DNA of 64,000 nucleotides. Source: Rosellinia necatrix (taxonomy: Eukaryota; Ascomycota; Sordariomycetes; Xylariales; Xylariaceae). A program made the position numbers and the translations under genes. Within the stretch, counting starts at the first letter, position 1. Each line of letters starts with the position of its first letter. Positions 21,366 to 30,949 of this stretch are shown one piece after another. Location of the stretch: NCBI GenBank assembly GCA_021209875.1, contig JAGYVD010000001.1, forward strand, positions 1,798,001 to 1,862,000, given 5' to 3'. Under the pieces are notes generated by a model. That model made no database searches. It saw only the letters and a program-made list of their open reading frames with translations, and was not told where the DNA came from.

Positions 21366-23506
21366 TCCGGAGAAGCGATATAGATACAGAGAAGGATATC
21401 TGGTCAACGGAACGGCACCGGCACCGGCACCGAAAGAAGCCTATTCTACTGATGCCCTGATAAAATGCCCTGGTAAGATACCCGGATTATACCGAGGGAG
21501 GGGTATAACCACGCCGCGAGTAGCACTCGTGTGTGTGTGAGCAGAAGTTGTCGCATCCAGCAAGGATAAGGTGTGGAGGGGAATAAAGGGCGAATGCAGG
21601 GCGGGCTCATGAGAGCCCACTGATGACGATGGGATGAAAAGCTCAGAGTCGAGAGTCGAGAGCGCGAACAAGCCTCGGGCAGTCATTCCCGACCAAAACA
21701 CTACCTAAGTACCCCGTAACCATGGTACCTGGTAAAGAACGTGGTGGGGCTGTGGGTTCTGATAGAGTTCTTTGTTACCACCATATGTGCCTATTGCCTA
21801 GGATGTATGTATGTACCTTACCTACCTACCTAGGTAGTGGTACGTACCCCTTGCCTATTTCGGGCTCGTATAAAAAGCGTCAGTAGTCACTTCAAGGTTC
21901 CGACAGGTAGCCCAAGCATGTTGTTCAAGTCCGATAATCAATAATCATGGGGCAAGGTGAAAACTGTTGAATGCACAGTACCAACAGACGCATCGTTGTG
22001 ATCCTCTACCTCTCGCCAAGGCGACTCCCAATTTCCACGGGGCTTGTCAAAAGAAAAGAAAAGAAACGATAGAACAGCACACGGATACGCGACTCCCAAC
22101 TGGGCTACCCTGTGTACTCTGCCCTGTCGATATGCTTACATATGAAGGCTAGCACTACCTAATTAGAGTGGAGTTAATTTAGATATGTGCAGTATTCTAG
22201 AAACCTGTTTCGTTATCTAGAAAGGCACATGCATAATTCTTTTTTGTGCCGCTTTCTATAGGCCTTGCCATAATTCATCCGAGTTTTCCGGCTGATATTA
22301 GGAATTATACATAGATAAGTACCTAGGGAGGGACAGTAAAAGCGGAGGCGGTTAACCATGCGAAGTTTATGTGTTAGGTAGGTACTATGTAGATATGGAT
22401 ATGATACCTACTACATAGTTCCAAGGTTCCAAATATCCACCTTATCTATTCATTTCTTTTTTTTTTTCTTCATAGGTTCGAGCCGATGCATCCGCAGAAT
22501 CCCTAGGCTACCTAGGTATGTTGTTACTCGGATATACTTATTCGGATTGATATTGCTTTACGGTAGCATCTTGCACTTCAGGAAGGACTCCCCCTACTTT
22601 ACTTGTAACAACCTTCCCAGGTAAGCGGGCGCTTATCTTACTCGGTAGTTATTCTTATTCATTGTGTAGATAGGTATCGCTTCGTTTACCTAAACCAAGA
22701 CCCCTCTACCATCATCGACTGGGCGATATCGGCGTGTCGGCGCTGGTTACTGGTAGGTAGTTAAGTTAAGCACTACCTAACCTTACGTGTTATCTAGGTA
22801 GGCTAGACGCTGTATTAATTAGCAGCAAGCAATCATTTGAACTCTATAATGTTATGAGCAGTTGTCATTATTCTTAACTCCGCTCTAGAAGCCCGATGTC
22901 GGTCGCACATGCTAGCTATTCTTTCCTGAAATATGCAGTTGTCTACCCTAGCACCGGATAACCCAAACTCCTGGAAAGCTAATATTTTTTTTTATTTTTG
23001 CTATAAGTATCCGCTAATTATGCAGCCTGGATTTTGCTGTCACGCAAGGTGTCATCACCGTGCTTTGATTCCAGCGCCTATCATGTTACTCGATATTCTC
23101 ATTGCTGATATAATGCATTTATCATTCACACTGAGTTGGATATCTGAGGCACGGTCTGGCTGTTACCGAACCAACAAGGATTTGCGCGAGCTACAATCGT
23201 AGAACGATGTCAATAATGGCCCCTTGAGTTAAGGAGTATGAACTTGGAAGTACCGTTGATGTTGCCAGACCGGGGAACCGAGTGAGGCCGTTCATACGCA
23301 GGAGAGCCATGGCGATATCCATCCGAAGGACGAAAGATACGAGGCATCAGAGACATCTGGCCATTCCCCCTTAATGTACAATCTAGTCTGCTGAGGAGTA
23401 CAAGTAATATATACATTTGTTTGTGCAGCAAAACCAGTTCCGCTCCGAACTACCAACTGTAAGGTTTATCCGTGATCGCTCAGTCGGGGCCAATTCTCCA
23501 GCCGAG
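21366..23506. other. Intergenic: kinase promoter and uL11m 3' flank
   Basis: About 2.1 kb without a recognisable gene. It carries several copies of the dispersed palindromic motif (about 21810-21845, 22320-22400, 22500-22515, 22750-22805) and a T-rich stretch at about 22455-22470. The part from 22150 to 23200 is AT-rich. Confidence 0.55.
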
Positions 23507-24045
23507 TTATGGGACAACCTCGAGGCCGATAGATTTGGCTTGGTAGATGACAGACTTGCATAGGCCCTCAAGGGATAACCCTGACAATCGCAGCTCGGTC
23601 TGCTTAATTCGGGCAATTTCATAGACATGCTTTAAGCTGACGGCGCCCACTACCTCGTGACCCGGCTTGCTCGCACCTTTCCGTTTACCCTTCTTTCCGA
23701 CGGGAAGATCCGCTGCGTTCCGTAAGAGCCAGGAGGTGTGTGGTGTTCGGATGTCGAAGTGGAATGTTCGGTCGGGGCGGACGGTTACCCGGGTGGGCAT
23801 TGGGGTGCCGGGCGTTATGTGTGATGTCCGGGCATTGAATTCCTAGGCAAGTGTGAGATCAGTTAATCCCACCCAATCCCAAATATAAAATGTATAGAAG
23901 CTTTATTCACCTTACAGAAGTCCATCGACTTGACACCTTTGCTACCCAGCGCGGGACCAACCGGTGGACTCGGACTAGCCTGTCCAGCTCCCACGATCAG
24001 TTTGACAATCTGGTCGGCGGCGGCCGAGGCGCCACGCTTCGACAT
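23507..24045 (-). CDS. mrpl19: Mitochondrial large-subunit ribosomal protein uL11m (L11)
   Basis: Two exons, 24045-23911 and 23842-23507, with a 68-bp intron in phase 0, give 156 residues. The N-terminal L11 domain reads [23 protein letters not shown], the universal [11 protein letters not shown] motif. This is followed by [20 protein letters not shown] across the splice junction. The C-terminal rRNA-binding domain includes the PHTSWLL and [17 protein letters not shown] segments. uL11 binds the GTPase-associated centre of large-subunit rRNA. No separate long presequence is seen; the short basic N-terminus [10 protein letters not shown] is typical of fungal uL11m. The gene is divergent from svf1, with 618 bp between the two start codons. 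Confidence 0.95.
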
Positions 24046-24663
24046 ATTTCTACTTCTCGGGGAGTATACGTATTTGGCGTCGTGACATGGAGGTATGCGG
24101 CCTAGTAGCGAAGTAGATATCAAGTATGGGCAAAGATAAAACGAGAAACTAAACCAATTCTACCTAGCAAAATCACACTAGCCACAACAAGGATTAGATA
24201 GAGGTACCTAGGTACCTGGGCAGGACTTGGCATTATTGGTGCACCATACTCGTACGGTACATCGTTTTCCCTGCATACTGTGTTATCAACCAAATGCGCC
24301 ACAACTTGTGCAAAGCTTCCGTCTGATTGAACACCCCGCCAGAGCAACCCCACCGTTCACCCCCCACCATCCCCCCCAAAGCTTGTATCTACTCCATTCA
24401 AAGAAGCCCAAGTAGGTACCTAACCTAACCTAGTACTACCTGCTTACCTACTTACCTGCCTACCTACCTAAACAGATGAACTCGCTTTGTTATCAAACTC
24501 ATACTACGTCTGCATAGTCAGTCAGGTATACTTGCGAACGACGGCACCAATTGAAACATCTTGACACTTGATCTCTACCATAACCCAACCACTCTTCTTA
24601 CGGATTCCCGTTTCTCTCCATCAATCAGTCTCAACATAGAATTCGGCGCCCCAGACAGTTACC
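24046..24663. promoter_or_regulatory. Shared divergent promoter region of uL11m and svf1
   Basis: 618 bp separate the start codons of two divergently transcribed genes. The region carries a perfect palindrome GGTACCTAGGTACC at about 24203-24216 and a run of CCTACCTACCTA-type sequence at about 24413-24472. No open frame is supported. Use as a bidirectional promoter is inferred from gene orientation only. Confidence 0.55.
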
Positions 24664-25987
24664 ATGTTCAACTGGGCGAAACAAACGTTAGCAGATGGCC
24701 ACTCCTTTTCTCGTTCCATCTCTCAACTAATACCATAACCCAGTCTGGCGAATGTCGTCGGCACTGAGGAGCCCATATACGGCCCCTCTGCCATCAGATC
24801 TGTCGCCGAAGATGCCAAGTCCACACCCTATACCGAAACAACTCGGGATGATCTCAAATGGGTCGCGCTTGACCAGACATCCGTCGAAACACAGGTGTTT
24901 TACTTCATGGCAGACACTGGCCACGTTGGGCTTGCTCAGATCATATATAGCAACGTAGCGTATGGACATACCGTGTTTCCTTCTTCGCTCACCGCTAACG
25001 CGCAGTGACCAAAGTGGCATCCGAACCACAGTTCAGTTCAACTCGAAGATTTTCTACACTGACGGATCGAAACCCCATCTTTGGTGTTCCAACCCCCTGA
25101 CCGACTACGATTTCAGCGAAGACAGGACTTCCTTTTACGCGAAAGACTGCGCGGTTGAGCTATCAGAAGACGGGAAGTCATACACAATCAAATCGATGAA
25201 CGATGAACGATCCATTGTCAACCTCAAGTTGACCAAGACGGCCCCCGGTTTCGTGGCTGGCAAGGATGGGAAGACCTTGTACGGCACTGATCTGTCTCAT
25301 CCGTGGGGCACCATGCGGCATGCATTCTGGCCCCGGTGTGAGGCGGAGGGAAGTATTGTGACGCCAGATGGCCCTGTTGACTTCAAGGGAAAGGCTACTT
25401 TCATCATGTGTCTTCAGGGCATGAAACCCCATCACGCTGCTGCTCAGTGGAACTTCCTCGATTTCCATGGACCAAACTACTCCGCCGTTCTTATGGAGTT
25501 TACCACCCCTCCTTCCTATGGGACCACGGTGGTAGATGTTGGCGGGATACTTAAGGATGGCGAAATCATTACGGCTGGCGCCACCTGTCGTGCAACGCAT
25601 GTCAAAACAAAGCAAGACACGGTGACGGGCTGGCCCGAGCCAACAGAGGCAAAATATCACTGGTCTGGTACCACCAAAGATGGAAAGGCTATCGAGGCCA
25701 TCATCGAAGGCCCGACCGAAAAGCAAGATTGCGTAGATGTCATGGCAGAAGTTCCAGGATTCGTGAAGACGATCGTTGCCAATGCCGCGGGGACCAAACC
25801 ATACATTTACCAGGTGTGTCACCCATAAAGTATCAAGTGTAAATTCAAAGTTGCTAACATGCAGAATCAGTTCGCCCCTCGCAAGCCAGTCACTCTGAAA
25901 CTGAAGATTGGCGATGAAGAGATCATTGAAGAGGGCCACACCTTTTCCGAAGCTACATTCATATCTGCCATTGAAGACACGAACTAA
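24664..25987 (+). CDS. svf1: Survival factor 1 (Svf1) family protein
   Basis: Four exons: 24664-24686, 24744-24959, 25015-25813 and 25865-25987, giving 386 residues. The reading frame across all junctions matches the Svf1 family: [25 protein letters not shown] at the N-terminus (the amphipathic membrane-binding segment in yeast), [35 protein letters not shown] and the C-terminal [16 protein letters not shown]. Svf1 has two lipocalin-like folds. In yeast it is needed for survival of oxidative and cold stress and for non-vesicular ceramide transport between ER and Golgi. The first intron uses a GTTAGC donor and splits a Thr codon, so the first exon codes only seven full residues. The third exon uses an AAAG acceptor. 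Confidence 0.93.
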
Positions 25988-26965
25988 TCTTAACCACGAT
26001 GCGCTAGGCATACGATTATAGTAGTAACTCTTCTAATAATAATCACATGGACCTGAGCAACCCATGTATCCTCACTTCAGATCCTGGACCTTCTTATCCA
26101 CTAGGTTATCCTGGAGGGAATACGGCTGTGTGCATGGAGTATGGGTCGACCCTGCGGCATTTAGCAGTATGAAGAAAGTATTTTGTACCGATTGCTTAGA
26201 GAACTATAGAGTCTGGTTAAGCGCAAATCTTGAGAATATCTTACGTCGCATATACGGTGCCGGTGTCAATGAAACCGGCATATAAGTCGACGAGCAAGTT
26301 TATACCGATGTTTCTAGATGGGCAGAATGCGAGACAATAGTCGTAGTGCTCTCTTAGCAACTCCCCTTTTTTTTGTTGCGAAATATGTCTCACTCGCCCC
26401 ATCCGAAAACTGCCTATCCGGAGAGAGAGCAATCACCACCACGCTCATATGCCGAATCAAGTAATATGCTTGAAATCGACTTTCGGAGCTGCCTCTGTAC
26501 CATGTAACCACGTGAAATCCGTCCGTAGTGTCGTCGCCAAACCCACCACCGCCGCTCGGGCTGACAGCCAATGAGAAACACGAGTCTCGGCACCCGTCAG
26601 CTCGAGGGCTGGGCAGATGAGGGCCAATGTACCGGTACTTGTCGCCAAAGTCGTCGGGGGCGTAAGCTGACCACTCGTCGAAGAGTTTCCCCGGGCTGCG
26701 CGAGCGCTGGAGAGTCACGATAGGGGTGGTAACACAACCAATGCGCGGGCGCACCGTTGGGTTGGGAGAATGGAGTGAGAGGGGGGTGTGGGCTGAGTGA
26801 GGTAGTGTACATAGGTAGTGTACACTACTACGTACTTGTAGAGGGGGAAATATCCCGACGTCAGCAGTGCAGCCGCGGAGGAGCGGTGGGATGTGACGCA
26901 GCTTGTCTTTGCGGCTGGATGCATGGTACCTATTCAACCTACCTATTCCGTCGGGTCCGGGTTCC

Positions 26966-26999
26966 TGGAGGTGGACTGGAGGTGGACTGGAGGTGGACC
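26966..26999. repeat. 11-bp tandem repeat
   Basis: Three exact copies of TGGAGGTGGAC in tandem, intergenic. No gene link is evident. Confidence 0.85.
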
Positions 27000-27301
27000 G
27001 GCGGTTGTCCTCAAATCAGACGTCTTAGCCAGCCTGTGCGGTTTACCTGTGTGGCCTCTAGTCCCGTCTTCGCACCGAGTGTATACCTGCACCTCCGTGT
27101 CTATTGGAAACGTGAGGCGCGAAGTTACGCGTTCCCCCCCTCCCGCCGGCGTTACACAGAATAGCCAAAATAGAGACCGGCGAGGTGAATTCAAAATAGA
27201 ACCAGCCTCTGGACGGAGCTGCTGCCTGTTTTCGGTAGTGCAGCCGAGGTGTCCATGCCATACGCACTTGCAGAGGTAGGCAGTGACGGAGAGTGATGCA
27301 T

Positions 27302-27409
27302 GCTTGACTGACTTGTTGCATCATTCGATGACTAATCTGTTGTATTTTCCCATGACTAGTCGTTGTAATATCTCATGGGTCATGACTAATCTGTTGTATT
27401 ATCTCATGA
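27302..27409. repeat. Degenerate tandem repeat of about 24-30 bp
   Basis: Three clear and one weaker copy of a unit like CATGACTAATCTGTTGTATT, with point changes and a variable CTCATGGGT spacer. It lies about 0.9 kb upstream of the H4 variant gene. Confidence 0.65.
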
Positions 27410-28297
27410 TTTCGGCTGTCATAATAAAGGCTGGGCGGCGGCGGCGCCACAGAGTTTATTCTCCCGGCACCTGAGAGGTAGGTAGGTAGCCTTGTCTCAT
27501 CATGTTGCCTGACCCCGGCCCGGCAGCCACTTATCTAGTGTATGTGTCCCTGGATCGAAACGGAAACGTTCCCTCCATCGCGCATCTGGTGAGCAGGCCT
27601 AGGTGGCGTAGACGCAGCCAATACCAGATGATTGCGTTCTGTATGGCGTTCTTCATCCAGATCTGAGCATCGTGAAGCTAACGACGTAATCCCCTCTGGA
27701 TCAACCCTCGCTAAATTTCAACCCTTTTGCACTAGTTAATACTACCTCGGTAGGTATCGAAGGAGTAGTGGATGGCCCAGCTCAAAAATACCGAAGATAG
27801 GCAATTGGTTGTTACATCGGATAAATAGGTAGTTACCTAGGCAGGTAAATTATCAACTTCTTGAGCCTAGATACCTAGGTGCCTTCCTACTCTCGCTCGG
27901 CCCCGCTACTTTATTTACCTCCCTACTTCCCTACTGCACGTATTAACATATGTAGGCACCTACCCAAGTTAGCCTAGGGACGTACCTATGTACTTAAGTA
28001 AGTATGTAGGTAGCTACTGCCGGATGGTTGACCGTCCAGCGGGTAGGGGACATGTCGTAGGAAAGAGGTACTATCGTACAACCCCTCAATCCACTCTTTG
28101 CCGCTGCCTGCACTAACAGTTGGGCTGCGCCCCGTTGACCCACCCAGCAACGGATCCAAAGCTAACACTCCATGCCACCACCGTGATGGTACTTATCGAC
28201 AAGCTCCATCATTCAAACAATCGCGGTCGGCCCTCATTACTCTCCCTTAGTCCGCAAACCATCGGCGCACGCCCGCGCAGATACGAACGCAACCACC

Positions 28298-29256
28298 ATG
28301 GCAGGCGGGAAAGTCGATCCTCGTGGCGCCAAAGGCGCAAAGGGTCTGGGCAAGGGACTAGGTGGTAAGGGGGTACGCAACTCCCATCTCATGTGATTGT
28401 GATTGATTCAATGTGATCGTGTGTCTCTGCTGACGTGCACCGCGATCATGTAATAGGGCGCCAGGCGTCACCGGTATGGATCAGATTCCCAAGTAGGGCT
28501 TGATTGCGCGATCCGGATGCACTGACTCTTCGTCTGACAGCAAGATCCTACGTGACAACATACTGGGGATCAGTAAGTGCGCCCCGATTGAGGAACACAT
28601 CATTCACAGACCGATTACCGTTGCATGCTAACGCCACTTCCCGTCTACAGCCAAACCAGCGATCAGGTATGCATCCTCTCGCTCTCGAAGAACTACAATG
28701 ATATCCTCGACATCTTGACTATCATCACTCCGTCCTCCCGCGCATTGCCCGCCGAGATGCCGAACCCACACCCGTAATTGATGTTGACAACCCGAATGAC
28801 AGACGTCTCGCCCGTCGAGGTGGTGTGAAGCGGATATCTGGCGCAATCTACGAGGAGACTCGCCTTGTGATGAAAAAGCGGCTAGAGGAGGTAAAATCCC
28901 CGAAAAGACCGCCTCCCCCGTTGTCGAGACCAGGGGGGCTTCATTTTTGCTTATACAGCTATCCTCGCATAGATTATCAGAGATTGTGTCACATACACGG
29001 AGTACCGCCAGGCTAAGACGGTCACCATTAATGACGTGAGTTTTTAACTCCTTGCCATTCCATCATGCTTACTTGCAAGCGCTTCTTCTTTCAACCCTAA
29101 TGGTCCTCTGTCACGTTTGGTTTACGAATTAGCACTGATAAGCCGCCACAATAGGTTTTACACTCCCTCAGACGCCAAGGCCGTCCCATTTACGGATTCG
29201 ATGATATCAAGATCGGCGGCGGACCACCAAAACCACAAAGTCGCACGGCGGCCTAA
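28298..29256 (+). CDS. hH4v: Divergent histone H4 variant (H4v-like), seven exons
   Basis: Exons are 28298-28372, 28457-28473, 28541-28572, 28651-28666, 28803-28890, 28973-29035 and 29155-29256; all phases agree and the product is 130 residues. The histone fold aligns to canonical H4 without gaps from Lys20 (here K32) to Phe100 (here F112): [16 protein letters not shown], then [20 protein letters not shown], then the RDCVTYTE helix and QGRPIYGF. About 22 of these 81 positions differ from canonical fungal H4. The N-tail is 11 residues longer ([20 protein letters not shown]), and the lysine-16 position is Arg28. The C-tail is 18 residues (starting [10 protein letters not shown]) instead of two. 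Canonical H4 is nearly invariant, so this is a paralogous variant; an H4 variant (hH4v) has been described in Neurospora crassa. It would pair with H3 in nucleosomes, but its function is unknown. No stop or frameshift is seen, so it is not a pseudogene. Confidence 0.92.
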
Positions 29257-30106
29257 TCTTCTCACGTTTCTCTCCCCGGCGCATGTGGCCCGATTACCCA
29301 ATAAGAGTGAAGAGTACGTCCCCTACCTCCGGACGCATTGCCGCGCTCTCCACCAGCTACGGGTGGAATTCTTGAGGAGTCGTAATTGAGCGTCGCATAA
29401 TACCGACACAACGTGTGAAGACTGTGTGGAGGGTATCTTCTATGCACATTGTTTAGTCACGTTTAAAGGCAATCAGAACCAGGTAGGGGAAATGTATGTC
29501 CATATGACCAGCTGAAGGCTATAGGGACGAACAAAGAGCCTCTCCCAGGCCGAGTATGTACATAGTTTAGGGTCTAGCTACTGCGTTAAGCAGATGTCAC
29601 AGATAAGTAGCACCATGGGCTCACCCAACTTATGAGTTTGTAGTGCTTCCTTGCAAAAACTAAAAAATGATTGGAGCCGCCCCATTAGGTAGGGAGGTTC
29701 TTTGCTAAGATAAAATAAAAAAGAGAGAGGGTATAATGTCTGAACTTTGTTGTGAATCAATAAACGAGAGGACCCAGGGTATTCCTTTTATATATATATA
29801 GAACCACGTCGCTCTATGCAATCCCTGATGTGCCTAGAATACCAGGTACGGAATGCCAACTCCAAAATCAGATAGTTAGCCAAGTGTTCCGCCTCCCTAA
29901 TGTCTTCCAACGAACCGCTCTCTGCTCTCTACCAGCCCGTTAGTGGGTTTCCCGAGCGATGTACCCCTAATAATTGTAACCCCGTGCAAATTGGGTGGAA
30001 TTTTAACAAGAAAAAAAAAGGGGGGGTTTTTTTTTTTTTCGTTCACGTTTCCTCTTTTGTTTCTTTGTTTCTTTTTTTTTTTTCCTTTTCTTAAGTCTTT
30101 TGACAA
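29257..30106. other. Convergent intergenic region between H4 variant and acetyltransferase
   Basis: Shared 3' flanks of two convergent genes. It contains a short (TA)n run at about 29790-29800. At 30009-30080 is a homopolymer-rich patch (A9, G7, T12, later T-rich), close to the acetyltransferase stop codon, likely in its 3' UTR. No gene is seen. Confidence 0.55.
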
Positions 30107-30949
30107 CTACCTCCTCCGTCGGCTGCCCTCCCACTCAGCGAGCACTTTCTCCAGACTCTTGGCAGCCTTGCGTTCGCTCCGACGGAACGGGGCGTTGAAG
30201 GGCTCGGGGAGCACGGCCCTGCTGTTGGCGTGCTCGGCGGCGAAGCCGACCTCGGCGTCGCGGCCGCAGCGCTCGCGCGTCAGGCGCACGGCCTCGTGGA
30301 GCATGTCCCGCGCGACGCCCTGGCCGCGGTACCTGAGCTTGACGGTCCAGGCGCGGATGACGCCGCGGCCGCCGCGGAGCAGCGAGGAGCGGGAGCGCCG
30401 CCTGCCACCACCACCGCCGCCGCCGGGCGCGTGGGTGGACGAGGGGGACGGCTCCAGTCGCAGGACCAGGGCCCCGATGAGCTGCTTGCCGAAGCGCACG
30501 CCCAGCATCATGTCCTGCTCGGACGGGGGAGGGCTGGGGTTGGAGGTGGGGCTCAGCCACGACCAGCGGAGCTCCTCTGCTGCTTGGATGTAACCCCCCG
30601 TGCAATACCGGATGCCCAGCAGGTAGGTCATGATTACTCCGCATGTCATCAATAGTGCGGTTCCCAGATCCCCCCGATACACCCATGCATACTGGTACGC
30701 GCCCGCTAAGGCTGCTATTAGGGGTGCGAGGAGGAAGGGGTGGAAGATTAGATAAGAAGAGGATGTCTGCCGCTGCTGCGCGATGGAGTCAGCAATCAGA
30801 CGAAGAGCATCCTCCTTCTCGGTTTGCGTCTCTAGAACGCCAGCTGACAGCGAGGGCAGATCGTCGGGAATGGCATCCGCCGGTGTCTCGATTGTCACAA
30901 GGGGTGAAGATAGCGACGGCGGCAATGTCGCAGAGGAAATGGGATCCAT
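30107..30949 (-). CDS. GNAT-type N-acetyltransferase with membrane segments
   Basis: A 280-residue single exon counted from the ATG at 30949 (MDPISSATLPPS). An in-frame ATG at 31021 would add 24 hydrophobic residues. A two-part hydrophobic region (FHPFLLAPLIAALAGAYQYAW, and GTALLMTCGVIMTYLLGI further on) suggests two membrane helices. The C-terminal half has GNAT features: a strand (MMLGVRFGKQLIGALVLRLE), a poly-Gly/Arg insert, then WTVKLRYRGQGVARDMLHEAV with the acetyl-CoA-binding R-G-Q-G-V-A loop. It ends in a basic tail (GSRRRR). A phase-compatible upstream exon exists: an ATG at 31428 opens a frame to a GTAAGA donor near 31332, which would join ...LKTSTG to GFATPIMDP. It may instead be 5' UTR. 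The substrate is unknown. Confidence 0.75.
   Translation of the reverse strand: MDPISSATLPPSLSSPLVTIETPADAIPDDLPSLSAGVLETQTEKEDALRLIADSIAQQRQTSSSYLIFHPFLLAPLIAALAGAYQYAWVYRGDLGTALLMTCGVIMTYLLGIRYCTGGYIQAAEELRWSWLSPTSNPSPPPSEQDMMLGVRFGKQLIGALVLRLEPSPSSTHAPGGGGGGGRRRSRSSLLRGGRGVIRAWTVKLRYRGQGVARDMLHEAVRLTRERCGRDAEVGFAAEHANSRAVLPEPFNAPFRRSERKAAKSLEKVLAEWEGSRRRR

Larger units (their letters stand above)
25988..28297. other. Intergenic: svf1 3' flank and H4-variant promoter
   Basis: About 2.3 kb without a supportable gene. It contains an 11-bp tandem repeat (26966-26999), a degenerate 24-30-bp repeat (27302-27409) and dense copies of the TACCTAGGTA-type motif at about 27477-27490, 27750-27885 and 27910-28015. 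The last 100 bp before 28298 are C-rich and probably the 5' UTR of the H4 variant. Confidence 0.55.

Noticed and set aside
25178..26011. 277-codon minus-strand frame
   Set aside because: Antisense shadow of svf1, whose spliced product matches a known family across all exons.
28628..28846. Minus-strand frame across the H4 variant exons
   Set aside because: It lies antisense to a well-supported spliced histone gene and has no similarity of its own.
30135..30686. Overlapping frames on both strands (up to 183 codons), rich in Arg/Ala/Pro
   Set aside because: Frame shadows of the GC-rich GNAT coding sequence.
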